Origin: Auanema rhodensis
Lineage: Eukaryota; Nematoda; Chromadorea; Rhabditida; Rhabditidae
Assembly (NCBI GenBank): GCA_964057225.1
Contig: OZ059900.1
Span: forward strand, 5,156,501-5,220,500
Direction: 5' to 3'
Length of the DNA: 64,000 bases
This document shows positions 48,401-62,619 of this stretch, piece after piece. Numbering within the stretch: the first letter of the stretch is position 1; every line of letters begins with the position of its first letter. The notes under the pieces were generated by a model, which worked only from the letters and a program-made list of their open reading frames with translations, ran no database searches and was not told the origin of the DNA. Made by a program: the position numbers and the translations under genes.

Positions 48401-51400
48401 TCTGTCAGCGCTGTAGCTTTCCTCAAGGATTAAGCCATGCGAATGGCTCACAGTCCAAAAAAAATTTCCAAGTCCAAAAAAATTTTTTTTTCCAACTTGT
48501 TTTTACGATACTCTCTAAACATTATTCACACATTTTCAAAGAGTTTCAACATCTAGATTAAAAAAAAAATTTTTTTTTAAAACTTGATTGAATCTGTCAG
48601 CGCTGTAGCTTTCCTCAACGATTAAGCCATGCGAATGGCTCAGAGTCCAAAAAAAATTTCCAAGTCCAAAAAAAATTTTTTTTCCAACTTGTTTTCACGA
48701 TACTCTCAAAATATTTTTTACACATTTTTAAAGAGTTTCAACATCTGAATTGGAAAAAAAAAATTTTTTTTAAACTTGATTGAATCTGTCAGCGCTGTAG
48801 ATTTCCTCAAGAATTAAGCCATGCGAATGGCTCACAGTCCAAAAAAAATTTTTTTTCCAACTTGTTTTTACGATACTCTCAAAACATTTTTTACACATTT
48901 TTAAAGAGTTTCAACATCTGAATTGGAAAAAAAAAATTTTTTTTAAACTTGATTGAATCTGTCAGCGCTGTAGCTTTCCTCAAGAATTAAGCCATGCGAA
49001 TGGCTCACAGTCCAAAAAAAATTTTTTTTTCAACTTGTTTTCACGATACTCTCAAAACATTTATTACACATTTTCAAAGAGTTTCAACATCTGAATTGAA
49101 AAAAAAATTTTTTTTTTAAACTTGATAGAATCTGTCAGCGCTGTAGCTTTCCTCAACGATTAAGCCATGCTAATGGCTCACAGTCCAAAAAAAATTTCCA
49201 AGTCCAAAAAAAATTTTTTTTCCAACTTGTTTTCACGATACTCTCAAAACATTTTTTACACATTTTTAAAGAGTTTCAACATCTGAATTGGAAAAAAAAA
49301 ATTTTTTTTAAACTTGATTGAATCTGTCAGCGCTGTAGATTTCCTCAAGAATTAAGCCATGCGAATGGCTCACAGTCCAAAAAAAATTTTTTTTCCAACT
49401 TGTTTTTACGATACTCTCAAAACATTTTTTACACATTTTTAAAGAGTTTCAACATCTAGATTAAAAAAAAAATTTTTTTTTAAAACTTGATTGAATCTGT
49501 CAGCGCTGTAGCTTTCCTCAAGGATTAAGCCATGCGAATGGCTCACAGTCCAAAAAAAATTTTTTTTCCAACTTGTTTTTACGATACTCTCAAAACATTT
49601 ATTACACATTTTTAAAGAGTTTCAACATCTAGATTAAAAAAAAAATTTTTTTTAAAACTTGATTGAATCTGTCAGCGCTGTAGCTTTCCTCAAGGATTAA
49701 GCCATGCGAATGGCTCACAGTCCAAAAAAAAATTTTTTTTCCAACTTGTTTTCACGATACTCTCAAAACATTTTTTACACATTTTTAAAGAGTTTCAACA
49801 TCTAAATTTAAAAAATTTTTTTTTTAAACTTGATTGAATCTGTCAGCGCTGTAGCTTTCCTCAACGATTAAGCCATGCGAATGGCTCACAGTCCAAAAAA
49901 AATTTCCAAGTCCAAAAAAAAAATTTTTCCAACTTGTTTTTACGATACTCTCAAAACATTTTTTACACATTTTCAAAGAGTTTCAACATCTAAATTTAAA
50001 AAATTTTTTTTTTAAACTTGATTGAATCTGTCAGCGCTGTAGCTTTCCTCAACGATTAAGCCATGCGAATGGCTCACAGTCCAAAAAAAATTTTTTTTCC
50101 AACTTGTTTTTACGATACTCTCAAAACATTTTTTACACATTTTTAAAGAGTTTCAACATCTGAATTGGAAGAAAAAAATTTTTTTTAAACTTGATTGAAT
50201 CTGTCAGCGCTGTAGATTTCCTCAAGAATTAAGCCATGCGAATGGCTCACAGTCCAAAAAAAATTTTTTTTTCAACTTGTTTTCACGATACTCTCAAAAC
50301 ATTTATAACACATTTTCAAAGAGTTTCAACATCTGAATTGAAAAAAAAATTTTTTTTTTAAACTTGATTGAATCTGTCAGCGCTGTAGCTTTCCTCAAGG
50401 ATTAAGCCATGCGAATGGCTCACAGACCAAAAAAAATTTCCAAGTCCAAAAAAATTTTTTTTTCCAACTTGTTTTTACGATACTCTCTAAACATTATTCA
50501 CACATTTTCAAAGAGTTTCAACATCTAGATTAAAAAAAAAATTTTTTTTTAAAACTTGATTGAATCTGTCAGCGCTGTAGCTTTCCTCAACGATTAAGCC
50601 ATGCGAATGGCTCAGAGTCCAAAAAAAATTTCCAAGTCCAAAAAAAATTTTTTTTCCAACTTGTTTTTACGATACTCTCAAAACATTTATTACACATTTT
50701 CAAAGAGTTTCAACATCTGAATTGAAAAAAAAATTTTTTTTTTAAACTTGATAGAATCTGTCAGCGCTGTAGCTTTCCTCAACGATTAAGCCATGCTAAT
50801 GGCTCACAGTCCAAAAAAAATTTCCAAGTCCAAAAAAAATTTTTTTTCCAACTTGTTTTTACGATACTCTCAAAACATTTATTACACATTTTTAAAGAGT
50901 TTCAACATCTGAATTGAAAAAAAAATTTTTTTTTAAACTTGATTGAATCTGTCAGCGCTGTAGCTTTCCTCAAGGATTAAGCCATGCGAATGGCTCACAG
51001 ACCAAAAAAATTTTTTTCCCAACTTGTTTTCACGATACTCTCAAAACATTTTTTACACATTTTTAAAAAATTTCAACATCTGAATTGAAAAAAAAATTTT
51101 TTTTAAACTTGATTGAATCTGTCAGCGCTGTAGCTTTCCTCAAGGATTAAGCCATGCGAATGGCTCACAGTCCAAAAAAAATTTTTTTTCCAACTTGTTT
51201 TCACGATACTCTCAAAACATTTTTTACACATTTTTAAAGAGTTTCAACATCTAAATTAAAAAAATTTTTTTTTTAAAACTTGATTGAATCTGTCAGCGCT
51301 GTAGCTTTCCTCAAGGATTAAGCCATGCGAATGGCTCACAGTCCAAAAAAAATTTCCAAGTCCAAAAAAAATTTTTTTCCAACTTGTTTTTACGATACTC

Positions 51401-51684
51401 TCAAAACATTTTTTACACATTTTTAAAGAGTTTCAACATCTAAATTAAAAAAAATTTTTTTTTAAAACTTGATTGAATCTGTCAGCGCTGTAGCTTTCCT
51501 CAAGAATTAAGCCATGCGAATGGCTCACAGTCCAAAAAAAATTTTTTTTCCAACTTGTTTTCACGATACTCTCAAAACATTTTTTACACATTTTTAAAGA
51601 GTTTCAACATCTAAATTAAAAAAAATTTTTTTTTAAAACTTGATTGAATCTGTCAGCGCTGTAGCTTTCCTCAAGGATTAAGCC
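42482..51684 (-). repeat. Satellite A array, right arm, final - segment
   Basis: Uninterrupted - monomers up to the junction with satellite B. Subfamilies are ordered: TCTAGATTAAA, TCTAAATTTAAAA, GAATTGGAAAAA with GTAGATTTCC, and ACATTATTCACAC monomers recur in blocks. The last monomer ends AGCC at the CCATGCATGG junction. I see no gene or embedded satellite B after 42299. Confidence 0.96.
44200..49200 (-). repeat. About 2.5-kb higher-order block duplicated in tandem
   Basis: Three private variants recur at an offset of 2,524 bp: ACATTTATAACAC (44541 and 47065), AAACATTATTCACAC (44731 and 47255) and CCATGCTAATGG (45381 and 47905). Further left the offset is 2,351 bp (CCAACTTG at 44171 and 46522), one monomer less. 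The second copy therefore gained a monomer. Partial further copies carry CCATGCTAATGG at 49168 and 50793 and ACATTTATAACAC at 50299. Confidence 0.8.
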
Positions 51685-51694
51685 ATGCATGGTA
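51676..51694. other. Satellite A / satellite B junction with palindrome CCATGCATGG
   Basis: Satellite A (-) reads ...GGATTAAGCCATGC and should continue GAATGG. Satellite B reads GATGCATGGTAGCC. They share ATGC, and the join creates the perfect 10-bp palindrome CCATGCATGG. The join sits inside the satellite A hairpin motif (AGCCAT-TCGC-ATGGCT). The identical join, inverted, is found at the eight embedded fragments. Confidence 0.9.
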
Positions 51695-52410
51695 GCCAGG
51701 ACTTCCAATTTTATGTGAACAGTTAACTATACCACCTAAGTATCCGAAGAAAGTGATCTTGATTTGTAACTCGGTGCCCGTTAAAGATAGAAGAATACTG
51801 TACATTTTGATGAACTCTCCATGGCCATATTAGTCTAAAAACACTATCTTATTGTGTTTGATGCATGGTAGCCAGGACTTCCAATTTTATGTGAAGAGTT
51901 AACTATACCACCTAAGTATCCGAAGAAAGTGATCTTGATTTGTAACTCGGTGCCCGGTAAAGATAGAAGAATACTGTACATTTTGATTAACTCTCCATGG
52001 CCATATTAGACTAAAAACACTATCTTATTGTGTTTGATGCATGGTAGCCAGGACTTCCAATTTTATGTGAACAGTTAACTATACCACCTAAGTATCCGAA
52101 GAAAGTGATCTTGATTTGTAACTCGGTGCCCGGTAAAGATAGAAGAATACTGTACATTTTGATGAACTCTCCATGGCCATATTAGACTAAAAACACTATC
52201 TTATTGTGTTTGATGCATGGTAGCCAGGACTTCCAATTTTATGTGAACAGTTAACTATACCACCTAAGTATCCGAAGAAAGTGATCTTGATTTGTAACTC
52301 GGTGCCCGGTAAAGATAGAAGAATACTGTACATTTTGATGAACTCTCCATGGCCATATTAGACTAAAAACACTATCTTATTGTGTTTGATGCATGGTAGC
52401 CAGGACTTCC

Positions 52411-54261
52411 AATATTATGTGAACAGTTAACTATACCACCTAAGTATCCGAAGAAAGTGATCTTGATTTGTAACTCGGTGCCCGTTAAAGATAGAAGAAT
52501 ACAGTACATTTTGATAAACTCTCCATGGCCATATTAGACTAAAAACACTATCTTATTGTGTTTGATGCATGGTAGCCAGGACTTCCAATTTTATGTGAAC
52601 AGTTAACTATACCACCTAAGTATCCGAAGAAAGTGATCTTGATTTGTAACTCGGTGCCCGGTAAAGATAGAAGAATACTGTACATTTTGATGAACTCTCC
52701 ATGGCCATATTAGACTAAAAACACTATCTTATTGTGTTTGATGCATGGTAGCCAGGACTTCCAATTTTATGTGAACAGTTAACTATACCACCTAAGTATC
52801 CGAAGAAAGTGATCTTGATTTGTAACTTGGTGCCCGGTAAAGATAGAAAAATACTGTACATTTTAATGAATTCTCCATGGTCATATTAGTCTAAAAACAC
52901 TATCTTATTGTGTTTGATGCATGGTAACCAAGACTTCCAATTTTATGTGAACAGTTAACTATACCACCTAAGTATCCGAAGAAAGTGATCTTGATTTGTA
53001 ACTCGGTGCCCGGTAAAGATAGAAGAATACTGTACATTTTGATGAACTCTCCATGGCCATATTAGACTAAAAACACTATCTTATTGTGTTTGATGCATGG
53101 TAGCCAGGACTTCCAATTTTATGTGAACAGTTAACTATACCACCTAAGTATCCGAAGAAAGTGATCTTGATTTGTAACTCGGTGCCCGGTAAAGATAGAA
53201 GAATACTGTACATTTTGATGAACTCTCCATGGCCATATTAGACTAAAAACACTATCTTATTGTGTTTGATGCATGGTAGCCAGGACTTCCAATTTTATGT
53301 GAACAGTTAACTATACCACCTAAGTATCCGAAGAAAGTGATCTTGATTTGTAACTTGGTGCCCGGTAAAGATAGAAAAATACTGTACATTTTAATGAATT
53401 CTCCATGGTCATATTAGTCTAAAAACACTATCTTATTGTGTTTGATGCATGGTAACCAAGACTTCCAATTTTATGTGAACAGTTAACTATACCACCTAAG
53501 TATCCGAAGAAAGTGATCTTGATTTGTAACTCGGTGCCCGTTAAAGATAGAAGAATACTGTACATTTTGATGAACTCTCCATGGCCATATTAGTCTAAAA
53601 ACACTATCTTATTGTGTTTGATGCATGGTAGCCAGGACTTCCAATTTTATGTGAAGAGTTAACTATACCACCTAAGTATCCGAAGAAAGTGATCTTGATT
53701 TGTAACTCGGTGCCCGGTAAAGATAGAAGAATACTGTACATTTTGATTAACTCTCCATGGCCATATTAGACTAAAAACACTATCTTATTGTGTTTGATGC
53801 ATGGTAGCCAGGACTTCCAATTTTATGTGAACAGTTAACTATACCACCTAAGTATCCGAAGAAAGTGATCTTGATTTGTAACTCGGTGCCCGTTAAAGAT
53901 AGAAGAATACTGTACATTTTGATGAACTCTCCATGGCCATATTAGTCTAAAAACACTATCTTATTGTGTTTGATGCATGGTAGCCAGGACTTCCAATTTT
54001 ATGTGAAGAGTTAACTATACCACCTAAGTATCCGAAGAAAGTGATCTTGATTTGTAACTCGGTGCCCGGTAAAGATAGAAGAATACTGTACATTTTGATT
54101 AACTCTCCATGGCCATATTAGACTAAAAACACTATCTTATTGTGTTTGATGCATGGTAGCCAGGACTTCCAATATTATGTGAACAGTTAACTATACCACC
54201 TAAGTATCCGAAGAAAGTGATCTTGATTTGTAACTCGGTGCCCGTTAAAGATAGAAGAATA
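52411..54261 (+). repeat. Satellite B 10-monomer (1,760-bp) higher-order duplication
   Basis: B4 monomers with AATATTATG lie at 52411 and 54171, 1,760 bp or ten monomers apart. Both share the private change ATACAGTACATT (about 52501 and 54261), which later B4 copies lack. These two are therefore sister copies. Confidence 0.8.
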
Positions 54262-55382
54262 CAGTACATTTTGATAAACTCTCCATGGCCATATTAGACT
54301 AAAAACACTATCTTATTGTGTTTGATGCATGGTAGCCAGGACTTCCAATTTTATGTGAACAGTTAACTATACCACCTAAGTATCCGAAGAAAGTGATCTT
54401 GATTTGTAACTCGGTGCCCGGTAAAGATAGAAGAATACTGTACATTTTGATGAACTCTCCATGGCCATATTAGACTAAAAACACTATCTTATTGTGTTTG
54501 ATGCATGGTAGCCAGGACTTCCAATTTTATGTGAACAGTTAACTATACCACCTAAGTATCCGAAGAAAGTGATCTTGATTTGTAACTTGGTGCCCGGTAA
54601 AGATAGAAAAATACTGTACATTTTAATGAATTCTCCATGGTCATATTAGTCTAAAAACACTATCTTATTGTGTTTGATGCATGGTAACCAAGACTTCCAA
54701 TTTTATGTGAACAGTTAACTATACCACCTAAGTATCCGAAGAAAGTGATCTTGATTTGTAACTCGGTGCCCGGTAAAGATAGAAGAATACTGTACATTTT
54801 GATGAACTCTCCATGGCCATATTAGACTAAAAACACTATCTTATTGTGTTTGATGCATGGTAGCCAGGACTTCCAATTTTATGTGAACAGTTAACTATAC
54901 CACCTAAGTATCCGAAGAAAGTGATCTTGATTTGTAACTCGGTGCCCGGTAAAGATAGAAGAATACTGTACATTTTGATGAACTCTCCATGGCCATATTA
55001 GACTAAAAACACTATCTTATTGTGTTTGATGCATGGTAGCCAGGACTTCCAATTTTATGTGAACAGTTAACTATACCACCTAAGTATCCGAAGAAAGTGA
55101 TCTTGATTTGTAACTTGGTGCCCGGTAAAGATAGAAAAATACTGTACATTTTAATGAATTCTCCATGGTCATATTAGTCTAAAAACACTATCTTATTGTG
55201 TTTGATGCATGGTAACCAAGACTTCCAATTTTATGTGAACAGTTAACTATACCACCTAAGTATCCGAAGAAAGTGATCTTGATTTGTAACTCGGTGCCCG
55301 GTAAAGATAGAAGAATACTGTACATTTTGATGAACTCTCCATGGCCATATTAGACTAAAAACACTATCTTATTGTGTTTGAT

Positions 55383-56990
55383 GCATGGTAGCCAGGACTT
55401 CCAATTTTATGTGAACAGTTAACTATACCACCTAAGTATCCGAAGAAAGTGATCTTGATTTGTAACTTGGTGCCCGGTAAAGATAGAAAAATACTGTACA
55501 TTTTAATGAATTCTCCATGGTCATATTAGTCTAAAAACACTATCTTATTGTGTTTGATGCATGGTAGCCAGGACTTCCAATTTTATGTGAACAGTTAACT
55601 ATACCACCTAAGTATCCGAAGAAAGTGATCTTGATTTGTAACTTGGTGCCCGGTAAAGATAGAAAAATACTGTACATTTTAATGAATTCTCCATGGTCAT
55701 ATTAGTCTAAAAACACTATCTTATTGTGTTTGATGCATGGTAGCCAGGACTTCCAATTTTATGTGAACAGTTAACTATACCACCTAAGTATCCGAAGAAA
55801 GTGATCTTGATTTGTAACTTGGTGCCCGGTAAAGATAGAAAAATACTGTACATTTTAATGAATTCTCCATGGTCATATTAGTCTAAAAACACTATCTTAT
55901 TGTGTTTGATGCATGGTAGCCAGGACTTCCAATTTTATGTGAACAGTTAACTATACCACCTAAGTATCCGAAGAAAGTGATCTTGATTTGTAACTCGGTG
56001 CCCGGTAAAGATAGAAAAATACTGTACATTTTAATGAATTCTCCATGGCCATATTAGACTAAAAACACTATCTTATTGTGTTTGATGCATGGTAGCCAGG
56101 ACTTCCAATTTTATGTGAACAGTTAACTATACCACCTAAGTATCCGAAGAAAGTGATCTTGATTTGTAACTTGGTGCCCGGTAAAGATAGAAAAATACTG
56201 TACATTTTAATGAATTCTCCATGGTCATATTAGTCTAAAAACACTATCTTATTGTGTTTGATGCATGGTAGCCAGGACTTCCAATTTTATGTGAACAGTT
56301 AACTATACCACCTAAGTATCCGAAGAAAGTGATCTTGATTTGTAACTTGGTGCCCGGTAAAGATAGAAAAATACTGTACATTTTAATGAATTCTCCATGG
56401 TCATATTAGTCTAAAAACACTATCTTATTGTGTTTGATGCATGGTAGCCAGGACTTCCAATTTTATGTGAACAGTTAACTATACCACCTAAGTATCCGAA
56501 GAAAGTGATCTTGATTTGTAACTTGGTGCCCGGTAAAGATAGAAAAATACTGTACATTTTAATGAATTCTCCATGGTCATATTAGTCTAAAAACACTATC
56601 TTATTGTGTTTGATGCATGGTAGCCAGGACTTCCAATTTTATGTGAACAGTTAACTATACCACCTAAGTATCCGAAGAAAGTGATCTTGATTTGTAACTC
56701 GGTGCCCGGTAAAGATAGAAAAATACTGTACATTTTAATGAATTCTCCATGGCCATATTAGACTAAAAACACTATCTTATTGTGTTTGATGCATGGTAGC
56801 CAGGACTTCCAATTTTATGTGAACAGTTAACTATACCACCTAAGTATCCGAAGAAAGTGATCTTGATTTGTAACTTGGTGCCCGGTAAAGATAGAAAAAT
56901 ACTGTACATTTTAATGAATTCTCCATGGTCATATTAGTCTAAAAACACTATCTTATTGTGTTTGATGCATGGTAGCCAGGACTTCCAATT
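55383..56990 (+). repeat. Run of homogeneous B2 monomers
   Basis: Consecutive monomers are nearly all of the B2 type (CTTGGTG, AATGAATTC). They are interrupted by two hybrid copies (near 55990 and 56700) that have CTCGGTG and CCATGGCCAT with B2 bases between. The hybrids are 704 bp (four monomers) apart, so a B2 4-mer was duplicated. Confidence 0.7.
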
Positions 56991-57690
56991 TTATGTGAAC
57001 AGTTAACTATACCACCTAAGTATCCGAAGAAAGTGATCTTGATTTGTAACTCGGTGCCCGGTAAAGATAGAAGAATACTGTACATTTTGATGAACTCTCC
57101 ATGGCCATATTAGACTAAAAACACTATCTTATTGTGTTTGATGCATGGTAGCCAGGACTTCCAATTTTATGTGAACAGTTAACTATACCACCTAAGTATC
57201 CGAAGAAAGTGATCTTGATTTGTAACTCGGTGCCCGTTAAAGATAGAAGAATACTGTACATTTTGATGAACTCTCCATGGCCATATTAGTCTAAAAACAC
57301 TATCTTATTGTGTTTGATGCATGGTAGCCAGGACTTCCAATTTTATGTGAAGAGTTAACTATACCACCTAAGTATCCGAAGAAAGTGATCTTGATTTGTA
57401 ACTCGGTGCCCGGTAAAGATAGAAGAATACTGTACATTTTGATTAACTCTCCATGGCCATATTAGACTAAAAACACTATCTTATTGTGTTTGATGCATGG
57501 TAGCCAGGACTTCCAATTTTATGTGAACAGTTAACTATACCACCTAAGTATCCGAAGAAAGTGATCTTGATTTGTAACTCGGTGCCCGGTAAAGATAGAA
57601 GAATACTGTACATTTTGATGAACTCTCCATGGCCATATTAGACTAAAAACACTATCTTATTGTGTTTGATGCATGGTAGCCAGGACTTCC

Positions 57691-60600
57691 AATATTATGT
57701 GAACAGTTAACTATACCACCTAAGTATCCGAAGAAAGTGATCTTGATTTGTAACTCGGTGCCCGTTAAAGATAGAAGAATACTGTACATTTTGATAAACT
57801 CTCCATGGCCATATTAGACTAAAAACACTATCTTATTGTGTTTGATGCATGGTAGCCAGGACTTCCAATTTTATGTGAACAGTTAACTATACCACCTAAG
57901 TATCCGAAGAAAGTGATCTTGATTTGTAACTCGGTGTCCGGTAAAGATAGAAGAATACTGTACATTTTGATGAACTCTCCATGGCCATATTAGACTAAAA
58001 ACACTATCTTATTGTGTTTGATGCATGGTAGCCAGGACTTCCAATTTTATGTGAACAGTTAACTATACCACCTAAGTATCCGAAGAAAGTGATCTTGATT
58101 TGTAACTTGGTGCCCGGTAAAGATAGAAAAATACTATACATTTTAATGAATTCTCCATGGTCATATTAGTCTAAAAACACTATCTTATTGTGTTTGATGC
58201 ATGGTAACCAAGACTTCCAATTTTATGTGAACAGTTAACTATACCACCTAAGTATCCGAAGAAAGTGATCTTGATTTGTAACTCGGTGCCCGGTAAAGAT
58301 AGAAGAATACTGTACATTTTGATGAACTCTCCATGGCCATATTAGACTAAAAACACTATCTTATTGTGTTTGATGCATGGTAGCCAGGACTTCCAATTTT
58401 ATGTGAACAGTTAACTATACCACCTAAGTATCCGAAGAAAGTGATCTTGATTTGTAACTCGGTGCCCGGTAAAGATAGAAGAATACTGTACATTTTGATG
58501 AACTCTCCATGGCCATATTAGACTAAAAACACTATCTTATTGTGTTTGATGCATGGTAGCCAGGACTTCCAATTTTATGTGAACAGTTAACTATACCACC
58601 TAAGTATCCGAAGAAAGTGATCTTGATTTGTAACTTGGTGCCCGGTAAAGATAGAAAAATACTGTACATTTTAATGAATTCTCCATGGTCATATTAGTCT
58701 AAAAACACTATCTTATTGTGTTTGATGCATGGTAGCCAGGACTTCCAATTTTATGTGAACAGTTAACTATACCACCTAAGTATCCGAAGAAAGTGATCTT
58801 GATTTGTAACTTGGTGCCCGGTAAAGATAGAAAAATACTGTACATTTTAATGAATTCTCCATGGTCATATTAGTCTAAAAACACTATCTTATTGTGTTTG
58901 ATGCATGGTAGCCAGGACTTCCAATTTTATGTGAACAGTTAACTATACCACCTAAGTATCCGAAGAAAGTGATCTTGATTTGTAACTTGGTGCCCGGTAA
59001 AGATAGAAAAATACTGTACATTTTAATGAATTCTCCATGGTCATATTAGTCTAAAAACACTATCTTATTGTGTTTGATGCATGGTAGCCAGGACTTCCAA
59101 TTTTATGTGAACAGTTAACTATACCACCTAAGTATCCGAAGAAAGTGATCTTGATTTGTAACTCGGTGCCCGGTAAAGATAGAAAAATACTGTACATTTT
59201 AATGAATTCTCCATGGCCATATTAGACTAAAAACACTATCTTATTGTGTTTGATGCATGGTAGCCAGGACTTCCAATTTTATGTGAACAGTTAACTATAC
59301 CACCTAAGTATCCGAAGAAAGTGATCTTGATTTGTAACTTGGTGCCCGGTAAAGATAGAAAAATACTGTACATTTTAATGAATTCTCCATGGTCATATTA
59401 GTCTAAAAACACTATCTTATTGTGTTTGATGCATGGTAGCCAGGACTTCCAATTTTATGTGAACAGTTAACTATACCACCTAAGTATCCGAAGAAAGTGA
59501 TCTTGATTTGTAACTCGGTGCCCGGTAAAGATAGAAGAATACTGTACATTTTGATGAACTCTCCATGGCCATATTAGACTAAAAACACTATCTTATTGTG
59601 TTTGATGCATGGTAGCCAGGACTTCCAATTTTATGTGAACAGTTAACTATACCACCTAAGTATCCGAAGAAAGTGATCTTGATTTGTAACTCGGTGCCCG
59701 TTAAAGATAGAAGAATACTGTACATTTTGATGAACTCTCCATGGCCATATTAGTCTAAAAACACTATCTTATTGTGTTTGATGCATGGTAGCCAGGACTT
59801 CCAATTTTATGTGAAGAGTTAACTATACCACCTAAGTATCCGAAGAAAGTGATCTTGATTTGTAACTCGGTGCCCGGTAAAGATAGAAGAATACTGTACA
59901 TTTTGATTAACTCTCCATGGCCATATTAGACTAAAAACACTATCTTATTGTGTTTGATGCATGGTAGCCAGGACTTCCAATTTTATGTGAACAGTTAACT
60001 ATACCACCTAAGTATCCGAAGAAAGTGATCTTGATTTGTAACTCGGTGCCCGGTAAAGATAGAAGAATACTGTACATTTTGATGAACTCTCCATGGCCAT
60101 ATTAGACTAAAAACACTATCTTATTGTGTTTGATGCATGGTAGCCAGGACTTCCAATATTATGTGAACAGTTAACTATACCACCTAAGTATCCGAAGAAA
60201 GTGATCTTGATTTGTAACTCGGTGCCCGTTAAAGATAGAAGAATACTGTACATTTTGATAAACTCTCCATGGCCATATTAGACTAAAAACACTATCTTAT
60301 TGTGTTTGATGCATGGTAGCCAGGACTTCCAATTTTATGTGAACAGTTAACTATACCACCTAAGTATCCGAAGAAAGTGATCTTGATTTGTAACTCGGTG
60401 TCCGGTAAAGATAGAAGAATACTGTACATTTTGATGAACTCTCCATGGCCATATTAGACTAAAAACACTATCTTATTGTGTTTGATGCATGGTAGCCAGG
60501 ACTTCCAATTTTATGTGAACAGTTAACTATACCACCTAAGTATCCGAAGAAAGTGATCTTGATTTGTAACTTGGTGCCCGGTAAAGATAGAAAAATACTA

Positions 60601-62619
60601 TACATTTTAATGAATTCTCCATGGTCATATTAGTCTAAAAACACTATCTTATTGTGTTTGATGCATGGTAACCAAGACTTCCAATTTTATGTGAACAGTT
60701 AACTATACCACCTAAGTATCCGAAGAAAGTGATCTTGATTTGTAACTCGGTGCCCGGTAAAGATAGAAGAATACTGTACATTTTGATGAACTCTCCATGG
60801 CCATATTAGACTAAAAACACTATCTTATTGTGTTTGATGCATGGTAGCCAGGACTTCCAATTTTATGTGAACAGTTAACTATACCACCTAAGTATCCGAA
60901 GAAAGTGATCTTGATTTGTAACTCGGTGCCCGGTAAAGATAGAAGAATACTGTACATTTTGATGAACTCTCCATGGCCATATTAGACTAAAAACACTATC
61001 TTATTGTGTTTGATGCATGGTAGCCAGGACTTCCAATTTTATGTGAACAGTTAACTATACCACCTAAGTATCCGAAGAAAGTGATCTTGATTTGTAACTT
61101 GGTGCCCGGTAAAGATAGAAAAATACTGTACATTTTAATGAATTCTCCATGGTCATATTAGTCTAAAAACACTATCTTATTGTGTTTGATGCATGGTAGC
61201 CAGGACTTCCAATTTTATGTGAACAGTTAACTATACCACCTAAGTATCCGAAGAAAGTGATCTTGATTTGTAACTTGGTGCCCGGTAAAGATAGAAAAAT
61301 ACTGTACATTTTAATGAATTCTCCATGGTCATATTAGTCTAAAAACACTATCTTATTGTGTTTGATGCATGGTAGCCAGGACTTCCAATTTTATGTGAAC
61401 AGTTAACTATACCACCTAAGTATCCGAAGAAAGTGATCTTGATTTGTAACTCGGTGCCCGGTAAAGATAGAAGAATACTGTACATTTTGATGAACTCTCC
61501 ATGGCCATATTAGACTAAAAACACTATCTTATTGTGTTTGATGCATGGTAGCCAGGACTTCCAATTTTATGTGAACAGTTAACTATACCACCTAAGTATC
61601 CGAAGAAAGTGATCTTGATTTGTAACTCGGTGCCCGGTAAAGATAGAAGAATACTGTACATTTTGATGAACTCTCCATGGCCATATTAGTCTAAAAACAC
61701 TATCTTATTGTGTTTGATGCATGGTAGCCAGGACTTCCAATTTTATGTGAAGAGTTAACTATACCACCTAAGTATCCGAAGAAAGTGATCTTGATTTGTA
61801 ACTCGGTGCCCGGTAAAGATAGAAGAATACTGTACATTTTGATGAACTCTCCATGGCCATATTAGACTAAAAACACTATCTTATTGTGTTTGATGCATGG
61901 TAGCCAGGACTTCCAATTTTATGTGAACAGTTAACTATACCACCTAAGTATCCGAAGAAAGTGATCTTGATTTGTAACTCGGTGCCCGTTAAAGATAGAA
62001 GAATACTGTACATTTTGATGAACTCTCCATGGCCATATTAGTCTAAAAACACTATCTTATTGTGTTTGATGCATGGTAGCCAGGACTTCCAATTTTATGT
62101 GAAGAGTTAACTATACCACCTAAGTATCCGAAGAAAGTGATCTTGATTTGTAACTCGGTGCCCGGTAAAGATAGAAGAATACTGTACATTTTGATTAACT
62201 CTCCATGGCCATATTAGACTAAAAACACTATCTTATTGTGTTTGATGCATGGTAGCCAGGACTTCCAATTTTATGTGAACAGTTAACTATACCACCTAAG
62301 TATCCGAAGAAAGTGATCTTGATTTGTAACTCGGTGCCCGGTAAAGATAGAAGAATACTGTACATTTTGATGAACTCTCCATGGCCATATTAGACTAAAA
62401 ACACTATCTTATTGTGTTTGATGCATGGTAGCCAGGACTTCCAATTTTATGTGAACAGTTAACTATACCACCTAAGTATCCGAAGAAAGTGATCTTGATT
62501 TGTAACTCGGTGCCCGGTAAAGATAGAAGAATACTGTACATTTTGATGAACTCTCCATGGCCATATTAGACTAAAAACACTATCTTATTGTGTTTGATGC
62601 ATGGTAGCCAGGACTTCCA
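57691..62619 (+). repeat. Satellite B 14-monomer (2,464-bp) higher-order repeat
   Basis: The B4 marker AATATTATG lies at 57691, 60155 and 62619, each 2,464 bp or 14 monomers apart. Two rarer changes confirm the first pair: CTCGGTGTCCGG at 57931 and 60395, and ATACTATACATT at 58131 and 60595. The third copy lacks both changes, so it is less closely related or has been converted. Confidence 0.85.
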
